Source: Azadirachta indica
Lineage: Eukaryota; Streptophyta; Magnoliopsida; Sapindales; Meliaceae
NCBI GenBank assembly: GCA_022749755.1
Contig: CM040442.1
Coordinates: forward strand, 18,574,457 to 18,638,456
Direction: 5' to 3'
DNA length: 64,000 nucleotides
Shown here: positions 11,440 to 22,487 of the stretch, in pieces
Position numbering within the stretch: position 1 is the stretch's first letter
Layout of the letters: each line of letters opens with the position of its first letter
Position numbers and translations under genes: made by a program
The notes under the pieces: generated by a model
Databases searched by the model: none
The model's input: only the letters and a program-made list of their open reading frames with translations
Told to the model about the DNA's origin: nothing

Positions 11440-13640
11440 TAGAAAATAATAAATCAACGTTAAAGTGTGAAAATGAGCTTTTTGTTAAATGCCACATAAA
11501 AAAATGTAATGATTGATTACATATGTAACTTAATATCAAACTAATTAATAATGTCAATATTTTTTTTAATTGAATTCAAACATATAGATATATAATATAA
11601 AAGTTATAAATTAATGTTGCACTTGTAAATTTTGCCATAAAAATTAAATGACATTGTAAAAAAAGCTTGTATAGAAAAAAAATATAACTAAAAAATTTTA
11701 AATTTATGTAAAATATAAATTATAAAAGTTAAAATGTAAAAGATAAATTTAACAAATTTGGGTCAAAATACATGTAGAAAAATAAAGTTTAATAGAGATA
11801 GTCATAAGTTTCCTAAACCTAACTTCGAAAATGTGTATTAAAAGTAATATAAAAATTGTAAATAAACATTGTACTTATAAATTTTGCTATAAAATTAATA
11901 ATAATATAAAATTTTATATGTGAAACAAAATGTTTGTAAAATTAAAAAGAATTAATTATAAATACCAATTTCATAAATCCTTCATATCAACCATATAAAA
12001 TGTAAAAAATATATAAATAAGTGCGAGTTAATATTCAATTGACAAATGAGATCTGAGTGTTTAAGGTCAAGTAAAAGAATATGCCCCGAGGTGAATCAAT
12101 ATCATAGCCAGACGATTCAGCTCATTTCATTTTGAAATAGGAGGTTTGGCAGAAATACATAAGTATAATATAATATGTTGTAAAAGCTAAAATATAAAAT
12201 CAAAAAATAATAAACAAAAGTGTGAAAATGAACATTTGTTACGCACGGCACATAAAAAATATAAATATTTAAGATAACATCAAACTAATAAAATATTGTG
12301 TTTTAACATAACAAAAAACCAAGAATCATAAATTAATATTGCAATTGTAAATTTTTTCATAAAAAATTTAAATTACAATAAATAGTTTGCATGTATAATA
12401 TAATTTTATAAAAAACCAGTGTCAAAGTATACAAATCTATTTCATAAACCTAACATCTAAAATATAAATGTAAAAACATAAATAGAAAATGATATTATCA
12501 TACTTATGAAAGGAATTAAAACTAAAAAAAATTATAACATAAATAGAAAAGTTGTAAATCAATGTTGCACCTATAAATCTTATTATAAAGTATTAAATTA
12601 TTATATAAAATTTATATGTGCACAAGGTTATAAAAACAAAAAAAAAAATAAATAAATACCAATTTCCATAAATCTCTAATATCAATGCGAGGATATGTAT
12701 ATATATATAATAAATAAGTGTAAGTTATATTTATGAAGAAAATTAAAACCTATAAATGTAACATAAAATTCAATCATATCACGTTTTAAAAGGCCATAAT
12801 AAATGAGCTAATATATTGGGATTTTCACCTCAGTATTATAAAATTTTTTATATTGACCTTTTTTATAAAAAATTTCATGTTGTCAAAATAATAAAATAAA
12901 GATACATATAAATAACAATATTATATTTGCAAATAAAACTTAATTTATAAATCAACTTTACATTTGTAATCTTAACAAAATAATTAAAAAAATAAAGAAT
13001 TAAAATATATATATATCGACATTAAAGTGTGAAAATGAGCATTTGTTAAATGCCACTAAAATAAAAGGTGATGATGGATTATATATGTAAGTTAATATCA
13101 AATTAATTAATGTCAATATTATGTTTAATAGAATTCAAGCATTTAACATTAAAATCGTAAATTAATATTGCCATAGTGAATTTTGCCATAAAAAATTAAA
13201 TCACAATGTAAAAAAAAAAAAAACTTGTGTATACAATATAATTATAAAAATTGAAATTTATGTAAAATATGTAAAATATAAATTATAAAACTTAAAATTA
13301 TGGTCAAAGTGTGTAGATAGCCATCAATTTTACAAACCTAACATCGAAAATATAAATGTGTAAATACAAGTATAAATTAAAAATGACAATATTACCCACA
13401 TTGTACTTATAAATCTTGTTATAAAATATTAAATAATAATATAAAATTTTATATGTGAAACACAATGTTTATAAATTAAAAAATAAAAATAAATACCAAT
13501 TTCATAAATCCCTAATATCAGCCATATATAAAATGTAAATATATATCAAATTGACAAATGATTATATTATATTTTTGTCTGGGAAAAACATGAGATCTGA
13601 GTGTTTGAGCTTAAGGTATAATTCACTTGAGGTCGTCGGG
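11440..13640. repeat. about 0.77-kb tandem repeat, three diverged copies
   Basis: The phrase GTGTGAAAATGAGCATTTGT recurs at about 11466, 12220 and 13027. Each copy then follows the same course: TTAATATCAAACTAATTAA, AAATTAATATTGCACTTGTA, AATTTTGCCATAAAAATTAA, and later CCAATTTCATAAATCCCTAA at about 11965, 12660 and 13497. Copies 1 and 3 also share a GAGATCTGAGTGTTT block (about 12048 and 13590), absent from copy 2. The sequence is strongly AT-rich and non-coding, with short A/T and TA microsatellites. It may be internal amplification within an LTR. Confidence 0.7.
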
Positions 13641-14112
13641 TAAAGGAATATACCTGAGGTGAATCAACACTATAGCTAGACGATTCAATTAATCTCATTC
13701 TAAAACAGAGGTCAAGCAAGAAATATAATCTAGGTCGGGAAGGAGAAATAATGGCCGACCAAGAGCACTATAAAGTAACTGAGACTTTGTGGATAACCAC
13801 CCACAATACCACCTCTTATAGGGCTCTCGCCGTGGATGATTCTGGACCAAAATCTGCTCGAGATGCTTTTTGTTTTGATTACAAAATGCTAGTAGTTAAA
13901 GGAGACAGGTATCAAACTTCTAATCTTATTGAAACTCTACCAAAATTCTGTCTTACAAAATTTTTTCTCAAAATACATTCTTTGATTTAAGCGTCAAAGT
14001 TGCACAGAAAGTAGCCTTCCTTTGACTAATCTTGTTTTGTAGTTAATAAGTGGTCAAAGAAAAAGGATTGTTGCTCGTTATCGAAGGCCCTTAAAAATTT
14101 TTGGTATCAACA
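13560..14112 (+). repeat. 5' LTR end of a Tat-like gypsy element
   Basis: The segment ends ATCAACA, immediately before a decayed primer-binding site. It contains GATTTAAGCGTCAAAGTTG and GAAAGTAGCCTTCCTTTGA, which match in order the U5-like AACTTAAGCATTAGAGTG and GAAATAGCCTTTCTTCTGA of the LTR at 62482-63482, so the two are probably related. The left boundary is not determined and the 0.77-kb repeats may be part of this LTR. The 79-residue frame at 13751-13990 lies inside and is not treated as a gene. Confidence 0.5.
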
Positions 14113-14114
14113 AC

Positions 14115-14132
14115 TGACACTGTCTATAAGGA
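14115..14132 (+). other. decayed primer-binding site
   Basis: The sequence TGACACTGTCTATAAGGA aligns with TGGCGCCGTCTGTGGGGA, a leader common in plant Tat-type gypsy elements. All six differences are G-to-A or C-to-T, as expected for decay of methylated DNA. It sits three bases after the LTR-like CA end. Confidence 0.5.
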
Positions 14133-14177
14133 TCGAATAAAAAGGTCATTTTCTTGCTCAAATACTACAAGACAATT

Positions 14178-14770
14178 ATGGCAACAAAAGGCAAGAATTA
14201 TCCTAGAAAACGATAGCTAGTGGAAAGAAGTCGTTAGGAAAAGGAGTTCCAGCATTCTCATGTAAACTCTAAATCAAGAGGATTCGAATTTGAGTGTAAA
14301 TTCAGTTCTATAGTTGCTCAATTAAGCCACAATTCGAGTAGATGCTAGAGGAATGGCTTGGTTGCAAAGGGAGTTGGAAGAGATGATGAGATTGCACATG
14401 GAGAAAGACATGAAAGTAGAGATGCTAGAGAATAGAACAAATTATTTGCGACGAAAGCTTGAAGAAGTTAAGAAGATGCTCCAGCATAATCTAGAAAGAA
14501 CACAAGCATGAGGGTGACAACGCAATATAAGTTAGAGTCACACTCCAGAAGTGATGGGTGGAATAGAGGTGATAATCATCAACAAAGAGCAGTCTCTAAA
14601 GGAAGGTCAGGAGTAAGTTGATTACCACAAAACGATTCGTCACACATAAAGAGATATACTACAGCTCAAAAAGGGAAGACAAAAGTCATTGAACATCGAA
14701 CAAGAGATGAGCCGTATGTTATTAACCCAAATGCATTAATTGTGATCCAAGATGGCCCAACACAAAAGCC
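14178..14770 (+). pseudogene. gag N-terminal fragment of a Tat-like element
   Basis: An ATG at 14178 opens MATKGKNYPRKR 45 bases after the PBS. In shifting frames this is followed by charged, Gln/Glu/Arg-rich text to about 14770. Frameshifts and stops occur, and no CCHC finger or capsid signature is reached before the 47-bp minisatellite begins. The assignment rests on position after LTR and PBS and on composition. What followed in the original element has been replaced or displaced by the array. Confidence 0.45.
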
Positions 14771-14811
14771 GTCTCGTGAGCAATGTGGTCGAGAGAATAA
14801 CTCAAAAAACC

Positions 14812-17800
14812 ATAGAAGTGCATCTTTTGACCCTTGTGAGGCAATGAAGTTTCTTCATCATGGTGCATTAAAACTAGCACTGTAGAGGTATATTGTTTTG
14901 GCCTTTGAGAGGCATTAAAGCTGGCATCGCAAAGGTACATTATTTTTACCCTCATTGAGCAAGAAAGCTGGCACCGTAAAGATGTATTGTTTTGGCCTTA
15001 GTGGAGCACTGAGGTAGACAGCAGGAGGTGTACCATTTTGCAGCTCTTGAGGCATTGCAAAAGCGCATAATTTTGGCCCTCATGAGGCATTAAAGTAGGT
15101 GCATTATTTTGGCTCTTGTGAGGCATTGATGTTTCGCCCTCGTAAGGTATTAAAACTAGAACTGCCAAATGCATTTTTTTGGCCCTCATGAAGCATTGAA
15201 GCTAGCATTGCACATGCACATTGTTTTAGCGCTCAAGAGGCATTAAAGCTGGCATTGCAAATATTCATTATTTTTGCCATTGGGAAGCATTTAGGGTTTA
15301 GGGTTTAGGGTTGTAAGGCATTAAAGCTAGCAAGGCGGAGGTGCATTATTTTGATCCTTATGGCGCATTGAAGCTGGCACCTTAAAAGTGCATTGTTTTG
15401 GCCCTCATAGACGCTAAAGTTGACATCTCAAAGGTACATTATTTTGGGCCTTTTGAGGTATTGAAATTGACACTACAGAGGAGTATTGTTTTGGCCCTCG
15501 TGCGACATTAAAGTTGGCACCAAAAAGGTGCAATATTTGGACCTCGTGATGCACTGAAGCTAACACCACAGAGATGTATTATTTTGGCCCTCAAGAGGAA
15601 TTAAAGCTGGCATCGCAGAGGCACATAATTTTGCCCTTGTAAAGCTTAGAAGCTACACCATAGAGGTTTATTTTTTTAGCTCTTGTGGGGCATTGAAGCA
15701 AATACTACAAAGATGTATTGTGTTACAACTCGTAAGCCATTGAATTTGGCTCCGTGAAGGTGCATTATTTTGGCCATTGTGAGGCATTGACATTTTGCCC
15801 TTGTTATGTATTAAAATTACACCATAGATGTGCATTGCTTTGGCGCTTGTTAGGAATTGTAGCTAGCACCGCAAAGGTACATTATTATAGCTCTCGTGAG
15901 ACATAAAAACTAGCATCTTGGAGGTACATTATTTTGGCCATAGTGGGGTATTGAAACTGAAACTACCAAGGTATATTGTTTTGGCCCTCGTGGCTCATTT
16001 TATCTGGCACCAGAGAGGTGCATTGGTTTGGACCTCCACGGAGATACTGTAGAGATGTATTGTATTGCAACTTGTGAGGCATTAAATTTGGCTCCACGAA
16101 GGTGCATTATTTTGGCTATTGTAAGGCATGAAGCTTTGCCCTCGTGATGTATTAAAAGTACACCATAGACGTGCATTGTTTTGGCTCTTGTGAGGCATTG
16201 AAGTTGGCACTACAGAGGTGCATTATTTTGGCTCTTGTGAGGCATTGAAGCTGGCACCTCAAAGTCACATTATTTTAGCCCTTGTGGGGTATTGAAACTT
16301 ACACTATAGAGGCATATTGTTTTCACCCTCATGAGGCACTAAAGCTAGCGCCAGAGAGTTACATTGGTTTAGACCTCTTAAGGCACTAAAGCTAATACTG
16401 CAGAGGTGCATTATTTTTGCCCTCATAGGACATTGAAGCAAATGCTGCAAAGATATATTGTATTGCAACTCGTGAGGCATTGAATTTGGCTATGTGAATA
16501 TGCATTATTTTGGCCATTGTGAGGCATTAAAGTTTCACCCTCGTGATGTATTAAAATGGCACTTTGGAGGTGCATTGTTTTGGCGCTCATAAGGCATTGT
16601 TGTTATCAGTGCAAAAGGTGCATTATTTTGGCTTTCGTGAGGCATTGACACTAGCACCATTAAAGTGCATTTTTTTTACCCTCGTGGGGCATTGAAGCTA
16701 GCATAACAGAGATGCGTTATTTTTACACTCATGGAGCATTTAGGGAGGGAATGTAGAGGTGAGTGTTTTGGCTCTTGTGGGCATTTAAGTTGTCATCATA
16801 GAGGCACATTATTTTGGAACTCGTAAGGCATTAAAGCTGGCATCCTGGAGATGTATTATTTTAGCCATCTTGGGCATTAAAGGTGGCATCGTAAAGGTGC
16901 ATTATTTTGGTCCTCGTGGGGTACAGAAGCTAGCATTAGAGGTGCATTTTTTTCCCTTCGAGATGCATTAAAGCCGGCAATGAGGAGGTATATTATTTTG
17001 AACCATATAGGCAATTGAAATTGGAACCACAAAAGTGTGTTGTTTTATCCCTCATGAAGCATTGAAACTAGCACTAAAGGTGCATTCCTTTTGCCCTCAA
17101 GATGCATTGAAGTTGGCAAGGAGGAGGTGTGTATTTTGACCCATATACGCAATTGAAAGTGGCACCACAGAAGTTCATTGTTTTGTCCCTCATGAAGCAT
17201 TAAAATTAGCAATGCGAAGGCGTATTGTTTTAGCATTCATGAGGCATTGAAATTGTCATCTCGAAGATACACAGTTTTTGCCCTCGAAAGACGTTGAGCT
17301 AGGCCTTTGTGAGGCATTGAAGTTGGTAAGATAGAGGTACATTGTCTTGATCTTTATGGGGCATTGCAATGGGCACCCTAAAAGTGCATTGTTTTTGCTT
17401 ATATAAGGCACTAAAGCTGGCACCGAAGAGGTACATTCTTTAAGCCCTCTTTAGGTATTGAAGTGTAGCTATCATAAGGCAATGAAACTACCACCTAGGA
17501 GGTGCATTGTTTTAGAGCTGATTAGGCATTGAAGCTGGCACCTCATAGGTACCTTGTTTTAGCCCTCATGAGGTAATGAAACTAACACCACAGATGTGTA
17601 TTGTTTTGGCTCTTGTGGGGCATTGAAGTTGGCACCATAGAGTTGCATTGGTTTGGCCCTCGTGCGACATTGAAGCTGACACTATGAAGGTGTATTATTT
17701 TGACCCTCGTGAGGATCTAAAGCTAGTATCGTAAAGGTACATTATTTTAACTCTCGTGGGGCATGAAAGCTGACACCACAAAGATATATTATTTTGCAAT

Positions 17801-18420
17801 TTGTGAGGAATTAAAGCAAATACTACAAAGGTGTATTATTTTGCAACTTGGGAGGCATTAAAGCTGGCTTTGTGAAGGTGCATTGTTTTGGCCCTCATAG
17901 GACATTAAAGCTTGCACTAGAGTGGTACATTATTTTGGCATTTGTAAGGCATTGAAGCTTGACCCTCATGAGACATTTGAAGCTAATATAGCGAGGTACA
18001 TTATTTTAGAGCTCATGAGGCATTGAATTTTAGCCCTCGTAGGGCATTAAAGATGGCACCATGGAGATGGATTATATTGGCCCTCGTAGGGCATTGAAAC
18101 TGGCACCTACGAGGTGGATTGTTTTACCACTTGTGAGGCATTGAAACTAGAATTACGAAGATACATTGTTTTTTGCCCTTGAGGTTCATTAAGTTTAGCC
18201 TTTGTGAGGTATTGAAGCTAGCAAGATAGGGTGGATTGTTTTTATCCTTATGGGGCATTGAAGCTGACACCTCAAAAGTGTATTGTTTTGACCCTTATGG
18301 AGCATTGAAGCAGGCTGCACAAAGATACATTCTTTTGGCCATCGTAAGTCATTGAAGCTTCGCCGTTGTGAGGCATTAAAATTGGCACCTCAAAGGTGCA
18401 TTGTTTTGGCCCTTGTAAGG
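14812..18420. repeat. 47-bp minisatellite array, block 1a (about 77 units)
   Basis: The consensus unit runs GCATTGAAGCTGGCACCGCA, GAGGTGCATTGTTTTGGCCC, TCGTGAG (47 bases). It is repeated head to tail with roughly 10-25 percent divergence by eye. Each unit contains GCACC-n5-GGTGC, a potential hairpin. Short units of about 25 bases lacking the hairpin part occur at 15122, 15783, 16124, 16523, 17948, 18018 and 18349, among others. All three minus-strand frames of the consensus are stop-free, which creates long spurious frames. No gene is present. Confidence 0.97.
15290..15312 (+). repeat. interstitial telomere repeat, (TTTAGGG)3
   Basis: Three exact copies of the plant telomere heptamer followed by TT lie inside the minisatellite, where a unit is interrupted after GGGAAGCAT. 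They are surrounded by ordinary 47-bp units on both sides. Confidence 0.9.
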
Positions 18421-19191
18421 TGACACGGGAGTGTTCAAACATCGAGAGCAAAACTTAAGTGCCAATAAGTTGAAGATTATTACCCTAATTTACTATGTTG
18501 TGAAGACACTATCAGAAGGGTAATTTTAAAATTTAATTTGTATTCATTGAAGTAATATTTTAGAAAGTGCTTGGTACAATTGTAAAGTTGAAGAAGTAAA
18601 CTTTCTATAAAATTGTACGGTTTAGCATTTGGAATTCTCTAAAGAAAGTAATAACAATTTTTAACCAACATGTTCATTTTCAAAGTAGATTTTAATGCAC
18701 AAATTTTAAAGACTTTTTAGCTTAAAATCAATGTGTTTTGTTTAATTTCTAGATGATAAAAGGATTTGGTGAGTTGTACATCAAAGTCTTAACTGTTTTG
18801 GTTTATTTTCAAAGAGTCTTAAATATGTGTATTAGTTTGTCAATGTTAGATAGTGGTTATTGGTCAACCATTAAAATTTATAATGGTTGTTGGCCTAACC
18901 TTTAACATTTTTTTCTTTATAAAAGCCTATATAAAGACTTCAAGTATGTAGTATTGAAATCAAGTTGTTTTGGAATTGAGTTTAATAAATTTTTTGTATT
19001 TTATACTCTATATTTCTTGGAGAATTTTCCATAGAGTGGTGAGTGTTTTCTTTGAAGCTCTACAACCTTTTACAATAACTTTAGGGTGATGTTTATGTAT
19101 CCATTTGTTATTAATATTAGGAATAGAGCTTAGTAACCCACGCATTAAAGCAAGCATTAATTTTCTCACAAACCTCCAATTTTCGATATCA
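18421..19191 (+). mobile_element. solo LTR, 771 bp, with 5-bp target duplication TAAGG
   Basis: The insertion begins TGACACGGGAGTG and ends TTTTCGATATCA (TG...CA). It is flanked by TAAGG at 18416-18420 and TAAGG at 19192-19196. Removing the insert and one TAAGG restores a normal unit junction (GTAAGGCATTGA). Inside are a TATA box (CCTATATAAAGA, about 18927-18938) and AT-rich non-coding sequence. Only one LTR and no internal coding domain remain, so recombination between two LTRs probably removed the body. The superfamily is not determined. Confidence 0.9.
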
Positions 19192-22100
19192 TAAGGCATT
19201 GATGCTACCATTGCAGAGATACATTATTTTGACCATCGTGAGGCATTGAAATTAACACCACATAGGTGTATTATTCTGAGCCTCGTGGGGCATTGAAGTT
19301 GGCACCACAAAGGTGCATTTGTTTGGCCTTATAAGGCATTGAAGCAGACACTATCGAGGTACATTATTGTGACCCTCGTGAGGCACAAAAACTAGCACCA
19401 TAGAGGTGTATTATTTTATAGCTCGTGATGGATTGAAGTAGAAACTGCAAAGGTGTATTGTTTTGGAACTCATGAGGCATTGAGCTAATTTTGCCAATAT
19501 GCATTATTGTGCCCTAATGGGACATTAAAGCTAGTGTTGCAAAGGTGCATTATGTTGGTCCTCGTGAGACATTAAAGTTTGGCCCTTGTGAGGCATTGAA
19601 ACTGGCACCATGGAGGTGCATGATTTTAGCACTCTTAAGGCATTGAAATTGGTATCATAGAGGTGCATTGCTTTAGCCAATATGGGGCATTTAAGCTAGT
19701 ACTGCAGAGGTGCATTGCTTTAGCCATTATAGGGCATTAAAGCTAGCTTTGCAGAGGTCCATTGTTTTGGTTGTTGTGCATTGAACCTATCACTGTAGTG
19801 GTGCATTGTTTCGGCACTTATAAGGCATTAAAGCTAGTGCCCTCATGAGGCATTAAAGCTGGCATCTTGGAGGTGAATTATATTTGCTCTCGTGGGGTCT
19901 TCAAATTGGCACGATAGAGGTACATTGTTTTGGCCCACATGGGACATTGAAGCTGGCACCATTGAAGTACATTTTTTTGGCCCTCATCAGGCATTAAAGC
20001 TAGCACTATAGAAGTGCATCATTTTTAACCTCATAGGGCATTTAAGCTAAAAACAAGGAGGTGCAGCATTTTGGCTCTCATGTGCATTTCAGCTAGCACT
20101 TTGGAGGTGCCTTGTTTTAACACTCATAAGACAATAAAGCTGGTACTGCAGAGTTGCATTGGTTTGGTCTTTATGGGGAATTGAAGCTGACAGCTTGAAG
20201 TTTTGGCCGTCATAGGCCATCAAAGCTAGCACTCTAAAGGTACATTCCTTTGGCCGTCATTGGCACTGCAGAGGTGCATTGTTTTGGCTTTTATGATGCA
20301 TTAAAGCTAGCATCGTAAAGGTACATTATTTTTGCCCTTATGGGGTATAGAAGCAGGCACTATAGAGGCGCATTATTTTGCCTCTTATGGGGCATTGAAG
20401 TAAACTCCACGAAAGTGTATTGTCTTGCAACTCTTAAAGCTAGTGTCATAGAGGTGCATTATTTGGGTGCTTGTAAGCTATTAAAGTTTTTTCCTTCTAA
20501 GGTATTAAAATTGGCACTATAGAGGTTTATTGTTTTGGCCATCATGAGGAATTATAGCTGGCACCATAAAGGTGCATTATTTTGGCCCTTTGTGAGACAT
20601 TAAAGCTGGCATTATTGAAGTGCTTTTTTTTACACTTGTGAGACATTGAAGTTGACACCGTTGAAGTGCATTTTTTTGGCGCATGTGGCGTATTGAAGTT
20701 GGCACAACAGTGGTACATTATTTTTAGTCTCATAGGGCAGTTAAGCTAGCAATACAAAACTGCAGTGTTTTGGCTTGAGTGGGGCATTTAAGCTAGCACC
20801 CTGGAGGTGAATAGTTTTGGTACTCATGGGGCATTAAAGGCAACGCCGCAAAGGTGTATTATTTTGGCCCTTGTAAGCCATTGAAGCTTCTCCGTCTTAA
20901 GATATTGAAACTAGCACTGCTGAAGTGTATTATTTTGGCCTTTGTGTGGTATTGAAGATAGCACTACAGAGGTGTAATTTTGCCCCTCATAGGCATTGAA
21001 CATTACACTGCAAAGGTGTATAGTTTTGGCCCTTGTAGGGCATTGAAGCTAACACAATAGAGATACATTGTTTTTGTAATTTGCGAGGCACTGTCGCTGG
21101 CATCGTAAAGTGTATTGTCTTGGCCCTTATGAGGCATTAAAGCTGACTCCCTTAAGGTGCACTATTTTGACCCTTGTGAGACATTGAAGCTTTGCCCTCA
21201 TAAGGTATTAAAATTGGCACCGCAGAGTTGCATTGTTTTAGTCCTTCTAAGGCATTAAAGCTGACACCCTACAATTACATTCTTTTGGCCATCGTGAGGC
21301 ATTGAAGTTTCGTCATTGTGAGACATTGAAACTGGTACTGTAGAGGCGCATTGTTTTGGCCTCGTGAGGAATTAAAGTTGGCATTTTAGAGGTATATTGT
21401 TTTGGCCCTCATGGTACATGGATGCTAGTACCACATAGATGTATTGTTTTAACCATCATGGCATATTGAAGCTTAAACCACAAAGGTGCATTGGTGTTAC
21501 CCTTGAGGAGCATTGAAGTGGGCACCGTGAAGGTGCATCATTTTGTAACTCTTGAGGCATTAAAACTGGCACCACAAAGGTGCATTGTTTTAAACCTTAT
21601 GAGGCATTAAAGTTGGTGCCATAGAAGTGAATTATTTTTGGCCTTGTAAGGCATTGAAGCTTTGCCTTCATGAGGTATTGAAACTGGCACTATGGAGGTT
21701 CATTGTTTTGGCCCTTGAGAGGTAATAAAGCTGGCACTGCAAAATTGCATTGTTTTAACCCTCATGGGGCATAGAAGCTAGCACAATAGAGATGCATTAT
21801 TTTAGCCCTCATTGGGCATTAAAGCTAGCACCATAGTAGCGCATTAATTTGGTCATTGTGGAGCATTGAATTTAGCAATGTAGAGGTCTATTATTTTGGC
21901 CTTCGTAAGGTTTTGAAACGGGCACTACAAAGGTATGTTGTTGTAACCCTCATCGGGCATTATAGTTAGCAATCTATAAGTGCATTACTTTGGCCTTTGT
22001 AAGGCATTAAAGCTTCTCCCTCATGAGATATTGAAACTAGCACCATGAAGGTGCATTGTTTTAGCTCTCATGAGGCACTAAAGCTGGCATCGTAAAGGTG

Positions 22101-22487
22101 CATTGTTTTGGCCCTCATAAGGCATTGAAGGCTACATTGTAAAGGTGTAGTGTTTTGGCCCCCGTGAGACATTGAGGATGATTTACCTTGTTTTTACCCT
22201 CACGAGGCATTAAAGCTAGCAAGATGGAGGTGCATTTTTTTTTTTGGCCCTCATGGAGCATTAAAGCTGGTATCGCGGAGGTGCATTGTTTTGGTCTTTG
22301 TAAGTCACTGAAACTAGCAATCCAAAAGTGTATTGTTTTGGCCCTCATGGGACACTGAAGCTAGCAACATAACGATGCAAAGGTGTATTGTTTTATCCTT
22401 CTTGAGGCATTGATGCTGGCATTATGAAGGTGCATTATTTTGACTGTCGTGGGCTTTGAAGCTAACATCACAGAGGTTCATTGTTTG
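19192..22487. repeat. 47-bp minisatellite array, block 1b (about 70 units)
   Basis: Continuation of the same array in the same orientation after the solo LTR. The last recognisable unit ends CACAGAGGTTCATTGTTT, then unrelated AT-rich DNA begins. Half-length units recur here too (about 19567, 20478, 20880, 21180, 21300, 21652 and 22008). Open frames such as minus 22115-22348 and plus 20340-20522 are readings of the repeat. Confidence 0.97.

Noticed and set aside
13751..13990. 79-residue plus-strand frame starting MADQEHYKVTETLW
   Set aside because: It lies inside an LTR just upstream of a PBS and shows no domain.
14812..22487. CRISPR-like array
   Set aside because: Units are adjacent 47-mers without unique spacers, in a plant genome; it is a minisatellite.
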